DNA from: Sphaerimonospora thailandensis | GTDB taxonomy: Bacteria; Actinomycetota; Actinomycetes; Streptosporangiales; Streptosporangiaceae | Assembly: GCF_016863115.1 (NCBI RefSeq) | Contig: NZ_BOOG01000049.1 | Location: forward strand, 1-56,657 | Direction: 5' to 3' | Length of the DNA: 56,657 nucleotides | Shown here: piece after piece, positions 41,353 through 49,075 of the stretch | How positions within the stretch are numbered: the first letter of the stretch is position 1 | Layout: each line of letters starts with the position of its first letter | Translations under genes and position numbers: made by a program | The notes under the pieces: generated by a model | The model's database searches: none | Told to the model about the DNA's origin: nothing | The model's input: only the letters and a program-made list of their open reading frames with translations

Positions 41353-43098
41353 TCAACTGCGTGGGGGGAAGAGCGGTTCCTGCTGGGCGCGGCGGTATCG
41401 GACGTTCGGGCTGCGATGGCTGCCACCGACGGTCTCGATGACGTTCTCTTCACGCAGGACGCGAAGCCATCTGCGGACGATCTGGTCTCCGAGACCGGTG
41501 CGTGAGGACAGTTCGGCGCGGGAGAGCGTTTCGTGGCCCAGCGCGGCGAGGATCGTCTGCCGGCGGTCGGCGCGCTGCGGGTGCGGTGTGGATCGATATT
41601 CCGCCAGACGATAGCGGGTCCACCGGCCGGTTCCTTCCGGAAGGATCAGTTCGCGGGAGACCAGATCCCGGAGCTCGAATGTCGCGACGCGTGAGTCGAC
41701 ACCGGTGTGCTCGCGATAGGACCTGTTGTCCATCGGCTCGTCTTCGCCTTGCCACAGGAGGGCGAGGAAGAGCCCTTGGCTGTCGGTGAGGCCGGTCTGT
41801 TCGAGCCCGGCTATCCACGCGATCGTCTCTGCACTGAGCAGTGTGTGGTTGGGGAAGGTCACCGAGAACCGAGAGATCTTGTCCTCGAAACGGGGCGGGC
41901 TCATCCCGGCGCTGCGCAGGGCGTCGAGCATCGCACGGATGCCGGAGCCGCGGTTCTCGCACACAGTTCGGGTCTCGCCGGGGACCGGCACGTCCTCCAG
42001 GAGTCTCATCAGGGTCGCGTTGCGTGCGGAGGAGACGCCTTCCTCGCCCAGATCGTCGACTGTGAGCGCGCCGTACAGGCCTCCGGGATTCCGGATGACT
42101 AGCCGGTCGGGGTACATCTCGATCTGGACCTGTCCGCCTCGCGCCGCTGAGGACAGGTCTCGATGCACCAAGGCGTTGACGAGTGCCTCGCGCAGCGCCG
42201 TCTCGGGATACTCCCAGACGTCTTGACGGCCGAGTCCCACGATTACGGCGCGCCGAGACATGTTCCGCCGGATCGTGTTGAGCGCGTCACGGACCATTAC
42301 CGGAATCGGTCCCTCAAGCGCGATGTTGTCCAGAAAGCGTTCACCTGAGGGCAAGGGAGCGCCGGTGATGGTGGGATAGGAGACGAATGTGATCATGAGC
42401 TGGGGAAAGTGTTCCTGGGGATAGCTTCCAAGGGCCAGCAGCCCGCCGAGTGAGACGGCGTCGCCACCATCCGGCGCACGGACGATCACCTTGGCGCGCC
42501 TGAGGACACTGTCTCGATCAAATCCCTGAAACGCGTAAGGGCGCGTGACGCGCAGTCGGGCGACCAACGCTTCGACACCCGCTGCGTCGAGGCATTCGAG
42601 GCCCACGCCCGGCACGGGTTCCTCATCCTCCCTGGGCTGTCCACGCGATGACAGCATGAGTTGTACCTCGTAGGTGGTCAGCCGCCGGTCTCCATCGCTC
42701 ACCCGGATGAAGCTGCCCTTGCTGATCCCTGCGCCTTTGTAGAAGCAGGGTCTCTGTGTGGGAAGGGCTTCGGGGATCTCCGCGATGAGAACATGGCGGC
42801 CCTCGAACTCATGGATGCCGATCTCTGCCCGTACCGGCGGTTCCATCTCCTCCGCGCACATCGCGCCGAGATCGGCCGCGAGCTTTGCGGGATCCGCCAA
42901 TCCCGTGGCCTTGAATCCGCGCCCCTCTTCGAGTCCGAGGATGATCACCCCGCCGTGCCCGTTGGCGAACGCGGACAGTGTCTCTCGCAATGACTTCGGC
43001 AGCCCGCCCTCTGCCTTCTTGACCTCGACGTCGCTGATGTCCGCACCCAGCGTCCGAAGGTTCTGGACGATCTCCCCAAGATCGGTAGTCAGCACCAC
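41353..43098 (-). CDS. AlbA_2 (Schlafen-type) ATP-binding protein with winged helix
   Basis: 581 residues. N-terminal AlbA_2/Slfn domain: EVKKAEGGLPKSLRETLSAF, ANGHGGVIILGLEEGRGF. A GHKL-type ATPase-like region follows: YPETALREALVNALVHRDLS, QIEMYPDRLVIRNPGGL, ENRGSGIRAM. The C-terminal ~110 residues contain winged-helix-like segments (ILAALGHETLSRAELSSRTG, then DQIVRRWLRVLREENVIE). Often annotated as putative transcriptional regulators, and Slfn-type proteins also occur in phage-defence loci. GTG start at 43098 or 43095, with GGGGG upstream. Neighbouring palindrome at 43122 may be its operator. Confidence 0.87.
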   Translation of the reverse strand: MVLTTDLGEIVQNLRTLGADISDVEVKKAEGGLPKSLRETLSAFANGHGGVIILGLEEGRGFKATGLADPAKLAADLGAMCAEEMEPPVRAEIGIHEFEGRHVLIAEIPEALPTQRPCFYKGAGISKGSFIRVSDGDRRLTTYEVQLMLSSRGQPREDEEPVPGVGLECLDAAGVEALVARLRVTRPYAFQGFDRDSVLRRAKVIVRAPDGGDAVSLGGLLALGSYPQEHFPQLMITFVSYPTITGAPLPSGERFLDNIALEGPIPVMVRDALNTIRRNMSRRAVIVGLGRQDVWEYPETALREALVNALVHRDLSSAARGGQVQIEMYPDRLVIRNPGGLYGALTVDDLGEEGVSSARNATLMRLLEDVPVPGETRTVCENRGSGIRAMLDALRSAGMSPPRFEDKISRFSVTFPNHTLLSAETIAWIAGLEQTGLTDSQGLFLALLWQGEDEPMDNRSYREHTGVDSRVATFELRDLVSRELILPEGTGRWTRYRLAEYRSTPHPQRADRRQTILAALGHETLSRAELSSRTGLGDQIVRRWLRVLREENVIETVGGSHRSPNVRYRRAQQEPLFPPRS

Positions 43099-43121
43099 GA
43101 ACCCCCGAGCTTGCTCGCCGA

Positions 43122-43137
43122 CATGTTTGTAAACATG
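43122..43137. promoter_or_regulatory. 16-bp palindrome upstream of AlbA_2 gene
   Basis: CATGTTT-GT-AAACATG: perfect 7-bp arms around 2 nt, 24 bp before the GTG start, in an AT-rich stretch. Position fits an operator covering the promoter or leader; the gene's own winged helix is a candidate ligand. Confidence 0.55.
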
Positions 43138-43243
43138 CTAACGAACAAGTTGTCTGACGAACGGGTTTCGTCGAGATGACTGATCGGGGGGCGGCGCTCA
43201 CAAGGGTCACTGGGCTTGCCTCTTGGGTGATCACCACTCCGTG

Positions 43244-43290
43244 CCTCCCCGGCCACCTCTGCGCGGGCCTCAACGACGAGGCGGCTCACC
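43244..43290. repeat. Imperfect repeat, copy upstream of DUF4143 gene
   Basis: Contains CCTCCCC, GGCCACCT, GCGCGGG and TCAACGACGAG; matches 44897-44940 in the same orientation at roughly 80% of positions. Confidence 0.6.
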
Positions 43291-43446
43291 GTTCACGGAA
43301 TATCGACGAAATGATCTTGAAGCTCTGTTCCCTCAAGTCACGGCGAGGACCGAGGCAACGGGGAAGCGGTCGATCGCCGCACACACCATCTCCGGAACTG
43401 CCTCCACCGGCGACACCCCGCCGAGCACGCTCAGTCGGCCTGCCAC

Positions 43447-43499
43447 GTGCTATAGCGTAATCACTACCTGTGCTATTTAGTAACCGCGACGCGTGCTAG
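43447..43499. promoter_or_regulatory. Direct repeats of GTGCTA at 23-bp spacing
   Basis: GTGCTAT at 43447, GTGCTAT at 43470 and GTGCTAG at 43493 recur with exactly 23-bp spacing in the AT-rich segment 50-100 bp before the DUF4143 start. The first two units agree at about 15 of 23 positions. They look like an iterated binding site for a regulator. Confidence 0.5.
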
Positions 43500-43546
43500 A
43501 TTGGTGTTAGATGTTGTGTTAAATCGTCAGCGCTCCGGAGGATCCG

Positions 43547-44797
43547 GTGAATGCCTACGTACCGCGCCTCCTTGATCTGGAGCTGAGCGAGGTCTTGGCC
43601 GCCCACCCCGCCGTCCTGGTCGTCGGACCCAGGGCCTGCGGTAAGACGACCACGACCCGCCGCCTGTGCCGTTCCGTTCTGCGCCTGGACGTCCCCGCCC
43701 AGGCCGCCGTCGTTCGGGCCGATCCCGATGCCGCACTCCGCGGCCTGGACGAGCCGATCCTGATCGACGAGTGGCAACTGGTCCCCGACATTCTCGGCGC
43801 GGTCAAACGGGCAGTGGACGACGATCCCCGCCCAGGGCGGTTCGTCCTGACCGGATCCTCGCAAGCCGACCTCACCACCACGGGTTGGCCCGCGACCGGC
43901 CGGATCGTCAGGCTGACCATGCACCCACTCGTCGGCCGGGAGCGACACGGCGACCCGGCGGCGACATCCCTGATCGATCGGATCATCACTGACGGTGTGG
44001 ATGCCTTCGGCAGCCCTCCGTCCGGCTGGGACCTTCATCAATACGTGACCGAGGCGCTCACGAGCGGCTGGCCAGAGGCCCTCCGGGCGCCCAGCGAACG
44101 TGCTCGCGACCGGTGGCTGACCGGGTACATCGATCACCTCGTAACCAGGGAAGCGCCGTCCCTCGGCGTGGCCAGGGACCCGGTCCGGATGCGCAGATAC
44201 CTCCAGGCGATAGCCGCCAACACCGCCGGGGTGCCGACCCACAAAATGCTGTACGACGCCGCCGGCATCAGCAGAATCGCCGCCGCAGGCTACGACGACC
44301 TGCTGGACACCCTGATGATCACCCAGCGGGTCCCCGCTTGGGCCGGCAACCGCATGGACAGGGCGGTCCGGCTACCCAAGCGATACCTCATCGATCCAGG
44401 GCTCCTGGGCCCGCTCCTACGCATCGACCAACGTCGCGCGCTCCGCGACGGGGATCTTCTTGGGCGACTCCTCGACACCCTCGTCGCCGCCCAACTTCGA
44501 GCCGAATGTGCCATCAGCATTGTCGGCGCCGACCTGTTCCACCTGCGCGACGCCAACGGCCGACACGAGATCGACCTACTCATCGAGGCCAGAGATGGCC
44601 AGGTCATAGCGGTTGAGGTGAAGGCGACCTCGGCTCCGTCGCGCACGGACGCGCGCCACCTTGAGTGGCTGCATGAACGGCTTGGCTCGACGCTCGCCGC
44701 GGGGCTCCTCGTTCACACCGGCCCGCGGGCCTTCCACCTCGCCGATCGGATCGTCGCCGTCCCGGTTACCGGCCTCTGGTCGCCGCCGGCCCCATGA
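43547..44797 (+). CDS. AAA ATPase with DUF4143 domain
   Basis: 416 residues. AAA_14 ATPase: Walker A VVGPRACGKTTTTRR, Walker B EPILIDEWQ, sensor FVLTGSSQADLT. The C-terminal DUF4143 region ends in EIDLLIEARDGQVIAVEVKATS, a PD-(D/E)xK-like nuclease-fold motif found in this family. The role of these widespread, horizontally moving ATPases is not settled. GTG start with GGAG 7 nt upstream. It lies alone between two copies of a 45-bp repeat; base use is less GC-rich in its upstream region. Confidence 0.9.
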   Translation: MNAYVPRLLDLELSEVLAAHPAVLVVGPRACGKTTTTRRLCRSVLRLDVPAQAAVVRADPDAALRGLDEPILIDEWQLVPDILGAVKRAVDDDPRPGRFVLTGSSQADLTTTGWPATGRIVRLTMHPLVGRERHGDPAATSLIDRIITDGVDAFGSPPSGWDLHQYVTEALTSGWPEALRAPSERARDRWLTGYIDHLVTREAPSLGVARDPVRMRRYLQAIAANTAGVPTHKMLYDAAGISRIAAAGYDDLLDTLMITQRVPAWAGNRMDRAVRLPKRYLIDPGLLGPLLRIDQRRALRDGDLLGRLLDTLVAAQLRAECAISIVGADLFHLRDANGRHEIDLLIEARDGQVIAVEVKATSAPSRTDARHLEWLHERLGSTLAAGLLVHTGPRAFHLADRIVAVPVTGLWSPPAP

Positions 44798-44896
44798 CCC
44801 AGCCGACCACCCAGCAAGCGAGCGCCGTTACGCAGAACGGGACACCCGGGCAGCGCCTACGCCAGCCACCTCGGCGCGGGCCCTACCTCCTTCGCA

Positions 44897-44940
44897 CCTC
44901 CCCTGGCCACCTTGGCGCGGGGTTCAACGACGAGACGGCC
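44897..44940. repeat. Imperfect repeat, copy downstream of DUF4143 gene
   Basis: CCTCCCCTGGCCACCTTGGC then GCGGGGTTCAACGACGAGAC; counterpart of 43244-43290, located 100 bp after the DUF4143 stop. The rest of the ~290-bp gap has no supported gene. Confidence 0.6.
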
Positions 44941-45086
44941 AGAGGAAACCGCAGGCGCGAGCGCCGTAGGTTTGCGTCGCGCCTGGCCGGGGCGCCGCCG
45001 CGTGCCGGAAGTCGTACGGGCGAGTCGCCGGCGGGGACGCGACCAGTTCGACAGCGAAGGTTAGCCGCCGTGCCGCCTGGTGTTGT

Positions 45087-45764
45087 CTATGTCGTGGTCC
45101 GCCGGGTGCCGGCGGAGGCCATGCCGAGCCAGGTGTGGGGGTTTCCTTCCCAGCACCAGCCGAGTTTGGGGGCGTTCTGGCTGATCCAGATGGCGGGGAC
45201 CCGACGGTCGCCGGAGCGGGAGCCACCGAGGGAGAAGCATTTGTTCTTGACCAGGATCTGGGGGAAGTGGGTGATCAGGGCGATGCCTTCCTCGATGGTG
45301 AGCGGGGTGCGTCCTCTGGCGGTGATGGTGTTCATGGCGTCGCTCGGGACGGCGCCGCAGAACTCCTCGCCGCGCTCGATATCGAACAGCAGGTAGACGT
45401 GCTGGTTGGGGAGCGCGACAGCAGGGGTGGCGACGAATCGCTCGAGGGCGCCGGGCTCGAAGGAGTGATCGACGAATCCGGGTTTGCGTTTTCCGTGCAG
45501 GGTGGTGCGCGGCATGGTCTGCTCGATCGCGGCGACCTGGCGGGTGAGCACGAGCAGGAACGGCACGCGGCCAGTCTCCGGATCGCACGTCGTGTGCCCG
45601 TAGCGGGTGGCGAGCTCGCGTAGCGGGGTGAGCATCGCCTCGAACCGCGCGGAGTCGAGTCCGGCCATGGCCGGGTAGCCGAGGTCGATCAGGGTACGGA
45701 CCTGCCGGTCGAACTCGGCGCCCGGCTCGAAGGGGGTCGACTCGAAGGGGGTCGGCTGGATCAT
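45087..45764 (-). CDS. DUF5701 family protein
   Basis: 225 residues. EFDRQVRTLIDLGYPAMAGL, LATRYGHTTCDPETGRVPFL, and YLLFDIERGEEFCGAVPSDA are recognisable DUF5701 features; the domain has no established function. WISQNAPKLGWCWEGNPHTW near the end is conserved in character (Trp-rich). ATG 45764 overlaps the vgb stop by 4 nt (ATGA), so it is the last gene of the sigma-vat-vgb operon. Its link to streptogramin resistance is contextual only. Confidence 0.82.
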   Translation of the reverse strand: MIQPTPFESTPFEPGAEFDRQVRTLIDLGYPAMAGLDSARFEAMLTPLRELATRYGHTTCDPETGRVPFLLVLTRQVAAIEQTMPRTTLHGKRKPGFVDHSFEPGALERFVATPAVALPNQHVYLLFDIERGEEFCGAVPSDAMNTITARGRTPLTIEEGIALITHFPQILVKNKCFSLGGSRSGDRRVPAIWISQNAPKLGWCWEGNPHTWLGMASAGTRRTTT

Positions 45765-46681
45765 GAAATCCTCTCGACGTCAGAAGAAGGGGGCTGCACT
45801 GGAGCGATGCGGCCCAGCGCGCCGATTTCCAGCGCCGTCCACAGGGCACCGTCCGGGCCGAGGGTGATGCCGTGCGGTTCGCAACCGGGTGTGGGCAGGC
45901 GGTGTACCGCGATGGTGCCGTCGGCGGTGATGGAGCCGACGCGGCCCGTGCCCCATTCGGTGAACCAGGCAGTGCCGGCGGTGTCGGTGGTGATGGCGTG
46001 CGGCCGGGCGGCCCGGTCGGGCAGGGGAAACTCGGTGACCTGGCCATCGGGGGTGATCCGCCCGATCTGGCCGGCGGCGATCTCCACGAACCAGAGGGCG
46101 CCGTCTTGGCCCGCTGCGATCCCCACCGGCGCTGCGGCCTCGGTCGGCAACGGGTAGAGGGTGATCATGCCGTCCGTGCCGATCCGTCCAAGGGCGCCTG
46201 CCTGGTTCAGGGTGAACCACAGCCCGCCGTCGGCTCCCGCGACGATGGCGGAGGGGAACGCGCCGGCGACCGGGAGCTGGAACTCGGTGACCCGGCCATC
46301 GGGGGTGATCCGCCCGATGCGGTCGGCGGCGGTCTCGGTGAACCACAGCGCGCCGTCCGGCCCCGGGGCGATGCCGTACGGCCCGCAGCCGGGGGTGGGC
46401 AACGCGAACTCGTCGATGACGCCGCCGGTGGTGATCCTCCCGATCCGGTGCGCCTGGTATTCGGTGAACCACAGCGCGCCGTCTGGGCCGGGGACGATGA
46501 TCGTCGGCCCGCAGCCGGGGTCGAGTTCGTAGCTCGTCGGCTCGGCCCCGGGGACCAGACGGCCGATCCGGCCGCTGTGGACCATGGTGAACCACAGTGC
46601 GCCGTCCGGTCCCGTGGTGATCGCGTACGGCCCGGCGTCGCGGTCGGCCACGGCGTACTCTTCGGTGGTCACGTGGGTCAA
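45761..46681 (-). CDS. vgb: Virginiamycin B lyase (streptogramin B lyase)
   Basis: 306 residues. Seven-bladed β-propeller with repeated GPDGALWFTE-IGRIT units. Vgb linearises streptogramin B depsipeptides by elimination at the ester bond. With the TTG start at 46681, His228 (ARPHAI), His270 (CEPHGI) and Glu285 (ALEIG) coincide with the positions reported for the staphylococcal active site (His228, His270, Glu284), and Tyr19 (GPYAI) fits the substrate-contact Tyr18. The TTG overlaps the vat stop (TTGA) and has GGAG 8 nt upstream. A GTG at 46672 is an alternative. Coupled to vat upstream and DUF5701 downstream. Confidence 0.92.
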   Translation of the reverse strand: MTHVTTEEYAVADRDAGPYAITTGPDGALWFTMVHSGRIGRLVPGAEPTSYELDPGCGPTIIVPGPDGALWFTEYQAHRIGRITTGGVIDEFALPTPGCGPYGIAPGPDGALWFTETAADRIGRITPDGRVTEFQLPVAGAFPSAIVAGADGGLWFTLNQAGALGRIGTDGMITLYPLPTEAAAPVGIAAGQDGALWFVEIAAGQIGRITPDGQVTEFPLPDRAARPHAITTDTAGTAWFTEWGTGRVGSITADGTIAVHRLPTPGCEPHGITLGPDGALWTALEIGALGRIAPVQPPSSDVERIS

Positions 46682-47334
46682 AGGCTCTTCTCCAGTCGGT
46701 GTTCGGCGGCGATGCGGGCGATGTCGGCCGGGGTGCCGGCCATGATGGTGCGGGCGTGCTCGGTCACCAGCTCGGTGGGCCAGTCCCACCAGGCGGCCCG
46801 TAGCAGTCGTTCGATGTCGGCGTCGTCGAAACGGCGGCGGATGGGCTTGGCCGGGTTTCCGCCGACGATGGTGTACGGCGGGACGTCGGCGGTGACCACG
46901 GCGCCGGTCGCGATGATGGCGCCGTCACCGATGGTCACCCCGGGCATGACCGTGGCCTGGTAGCCGAACCAGACATCGTTGCCGATCACGGTGTCGCCGC
47001 GGCTGGGCATGCCGGTGACGATGTCGAGGGTGCGTTCGGTCCACTCGCCGCCGAACATGGTGAACGGGAAGGTGGACACGCCCATCGTCGGGTGGTCGGC
47101 GCCGGCCATCAGGAAGCGCGTGCCGGAGGCGATGGCGCAGTACTTGCCGATGATCAGCTTCTCCCGCCCGTAGGCGTACAGCACGTTGCGGTGCTCGAAG
47201 CCGGTCGCGCCGTCGGGGTCGTCGAAGTAGGTGTACTCACCCACCTCGATGTTCGGGGAGCTGACCAGCGGTTTGAGGAAGACCACCCGCTCGTGGGCGG
47301 GCAGCGGGTGCACGGTCATCGGGTCGGGAATCAA
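46678..47334 (-). CDS. vat: Streptogramin A O-acetyltransferase (Vat family)
   Basis: 218 residues, xenobiotic acetyltransferase with left-handed β-helix. The TTG start gives MIPDPMTVHP, which aligns residue for residue with VatD MGPNPMKMYP; AAAGGA lies 8 nt upstream. Other matches: VEVGEYTYFD-type IEVGEYTYFDDPDGATGFE, KLIIGKYCAIASGTRFLMAG, catalytic His81 in GADHPTMGVSTFPF, GDTVIGNDVWFG and MPGVTIGDGAIIATGAVV, WWDWP. Acetylates the hydroxyl of group A streptogramins using acetyl-CoA. It is translated with vgb, so both streptogramin components are addressed by one operon. Confidence 0.93.
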   Translation of the reverse strand: MIPDPMTVHPLPAHERVVFLKPLVSSPNIEVGEYTYFDDPDGATGFEHRNVLYAYGREKLIIGKYCAIASGTRFLMAGADHPTMGVSTFPFTMFGGEWTERTLDIVTGMPSRGDTVIGNDVWFGYQATVMPGVTIGDGAIIATGAVVTADVPPYTIVGGNPAKPIRRRFDDADIERLLRAAWWDWPTELVTEHARTIMAGTPADIARIAAEHRLEKSL

Positions 47335-47358
47335 AGGGGGAATCCTTTCGGAGAAGAG

Positions 47359-48321
47359 TCAGGCGAGGAGGTCGGCCAGGACGCGGGCGCGAGCGGGCTC
47401 GCGCAGCTTGTGCATGCCTTTGGCTTCGATCTGGCGGATGCGTTCCCGGGTCACCCCGAAGGTCCGGCCGATCTCGTCCAGGGTTCGGGGCGTGTCGTCG
47501 GCCAGGCCGTACCGCTGGGTGAGGACGGCCGACTCCCGCTCAGGCAGCGTCGCCAGCACCGCCTCCAGGTCGCGGCGGAGCGTGGAATCGGCGACCTCGG
47601 TGGCGGGGTCCGGTGCGTCGTCGGCGAGAAGGTCGCCCAGCTTGGCGCCGTCCTCACCGATCGGGGTGTGCAGCGAGACCGGCTCGCGGCCGTGCCGCAG
47701 CAACTGCTCGACCTTCTCTGGCGTCAGATCGAGCTCGGCCGCCAGCTCCTCGGCGGTGGCCTCGCGGCCCAGCTCCCGCAGCATCGCGCGACGGGCCCGG
47801 TTGACCCGGTTGAGGTCCTCGACCACGTGCATGGGGAGGCGGATCGTCCGGCTCTGGTCGGCCAGCGCGCGGCCGATCGCCTGCTTGATCCACCAGGTGG
47901 CGTACGTGGAGAATTTCAGGCCGCGCCGGTGGTCGAACTTCTCCACCGCGCGCATCATCCCGATGGTGCCCTCCTGGATAAGGTCCAGCAGCGGCAGCCC
48001 GCCGCCGGCTGCGGCGTACCGCCGGGCGATCGAGACGACCAGCCGCAGGTTGGCCTCGACCATGTGGTCCCTGGCATGGCGGCCGTCGGCGGCCAGCCGT
48101 TCCAGCTCGCGCCGCTCGGACGACCCGTCGCACCCGGCGGCGAGACGCTCCCCGGCGAGCCTGCCGGCCTCGATACACCGGCCCAGCTCCACTTCCTGCT
48201 CGGCGGTGAGCAGCGGGGTGCGCCCGATCTGATTGAGGTAGTCCTTCACCGGGTCGATGTCGACGACTCCCTTCGGGTGGCGAGCGGGGCGGGCGGGGAG
48301 AGCGGCAGCGCTCAACGGCAT
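47359..48321 (-). CDS. Primary-like sigma-70 factor (group 2, HrdB-type)
   Basis: 320 residues. Region 1.2 [20 protein letters not shown], region 2 [16 protein letters not shown] with [20 protein letters not shown] and [20 protein letters not shown] (core binding and -10 recognition), region 3, and region 4 [20 protein letters not shown] with [18 protein letters not shown]. No region 1.1, so it is a non-essential group 2 factor rather than the housekeeping one. ATG 48321 has GGAAGG only 2 nt upstream. First gene of the vat-vgb operon: 24 bp separates it from vat. A near-consensus promoter lies 45 bp upstream. Confidence 0.92.
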   Translation of the reverse strand: MPLSAAALPARPARHPKGVVDIDPVKDYLNQIGRTPLLTAEQEVELGRCIEAGRLAGERLAAGCDGSSERRELERLAADGRHARDHMVEANLRLVVSIARRYAAAGGGLPLLDLIQEGTIGMMRAVEKFDHRRGLKFSTYATWWIKQAIGRALADQSRTIRLPMHVVEDLNRVNRARRAMLRELGREATAEELAAELDLTPEKVEQLLRHGREPVSLHTPIGEDGAKLGDLLADDAPDPATEVADSTLRRDLEAVLATLPERESAVLTQRYGLADDTPRTLDEIGRTFGVTRERIRQIEAKGMHKLREPARARVLADLLA

Positions 48322-48361
48322 GTCCTTCCGTGGTCGCGTCAGCGCGGGTTGGCTGACACGA

Positions 48362-48407
48362 CCTAAATTTAGAATCAACCTAGTAATATGTCAACACCAA
48401 ATTTAGG
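48362..48407 (-). promoter_or_regulatory. Promoter of sigma-vat-vgb operon with two TetR-type operators
   Basis: On the minus strand TTGACA (48389-48394), a 17-bp spacer, and TAAATT (48366-48371) form a near-ideal vegetative promoter. CCTAAATTTAG (48362-48372) covers the -10, and its inverted relative CCAAATTTAGG (48397-48407) lies just upstream of the -35; GAATCA and TGATTC form a further nested inverted pair. A repressor bound here would block RNA polymerase and also touch the divergent tetR start at 48431. Confidence 0.8.
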
Positions 48408-48430
48408 CTGATTCGAGGTAAGGTGGGTGG

Positions 48431-49075
48431 GTGAGCACGCAGAAGATGGGACTCAGAGAGCTGAAGAAGCAGCAGACCAGGGAGAACATCTCCCACCAGG
48501 CCACGCGGCTCTTCCTGGAACACGGCTTCGACAAGGTGACGATCGCCGATGTGGCGGAGGCCGCGCAGGTGGCCAAGATGACGGTCACGAACTACTTCCC
48601 CCGCAAGGAGGACCTGGTCTTCGATCTGGGCGAGGAGTTCGTGCAGTCTCTGGCCCGGACCGTCCGCCGAAGGGCGCCCGGCGAATCCGTCCTGGCCTCG
48701 CTCCGCCGCGCCTACCTGGCCGCGGTCGCCGAGCACGACCCGGTCATCGGCTTCTCCGGCCCCGCGTTCGCCCGGATGATCGACGCCAGCCCGGCCCTGA
48801 CCGCCCGGCTACGGGAATTCCACGACGAGCGCGAGAAGGCCCTGGCCGACGCGCTCGCCACGGAGACCGGCGCCGGGCCCGACGACATCCTGCCCCGGGT
48901 GGCCGCCGCCCAGCTCGGCGGCGTCCACCGGCTGCTGTTCGATGAGACACTCCGCCGTACCATCGCGGGGCAGGGCGACCCGGAGATCGCGGCGGTTCTC
49001 ACCCGCTACATCGACGCCGCTTTCGGCCTCCTGGAGCCCTCTCTCGGCGGCTATGCCGTCCGCCCCACCGGATGA
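48431..49075 (+). CDS. TetR family transcriptional regulator
   Basis: 214 residues. HTH: GLRELKKQQTRENISHQATR, LFLEHGFDKVTIADVAEAAQ, VAKMTVTNYFPRKEDLVFD, the common actinobacterial acyl/drug-type TetR start. The C-terminal ligand domain is helical. GTG start with AAGG about 8 nt upstream. It is divergent from the sigma-vat-vgb operon over paired operators, so it most likely represses that operon and itself until a ligand, plausibly a streptogramin as for VarR of Streptomyces virginiae, releases it. Confidence 0.92.
   Translation: MSTQKMGLRELKKQQTRENISHQATRLFLEHGFDKVTIADVAEAAQVAKMTVTNYFPRKEDLVFDLGEEFVQSLARTVRRRAPGESVLASLRRAYLAAVAEHDPVIGFSGPAFARMIDASPALTARLREFHDEREKALADALATETGAGPDDILPRVAAAQLGGVHRLLFDETLRRTIAGQGDPEIAAVLTRYIDAAFGLLEPSLGGYAVRPTG

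Larger units (their letters stand above)
43138..43546. other. Divergent intergenic region with repeats
   Basis: About 410 bp between the AlbA_2 and DUF4143 genes. It contains a ~45-bp sequence (43244-43290) repeated after the DUF4143 gene, and AT-rich direct repeats before that gene. No coding frame is convincing. Confidence 0.55.

Noticed and set aside
44794-45396. Open frame whose ATG overlaps the DUF4143 stop
   Set aside because: It is Arg/Pro/Gln-rich, includes the 45-bp repeat, and runs antisense into the DUF5701 gene. The overlap is probably chance.
47092-48366. A 424-codon open frame opposite vat and the sigma factor
   Set aside because: Antisense shadow of clearly coding sequence with intact Vat and sigma-70 motifs.
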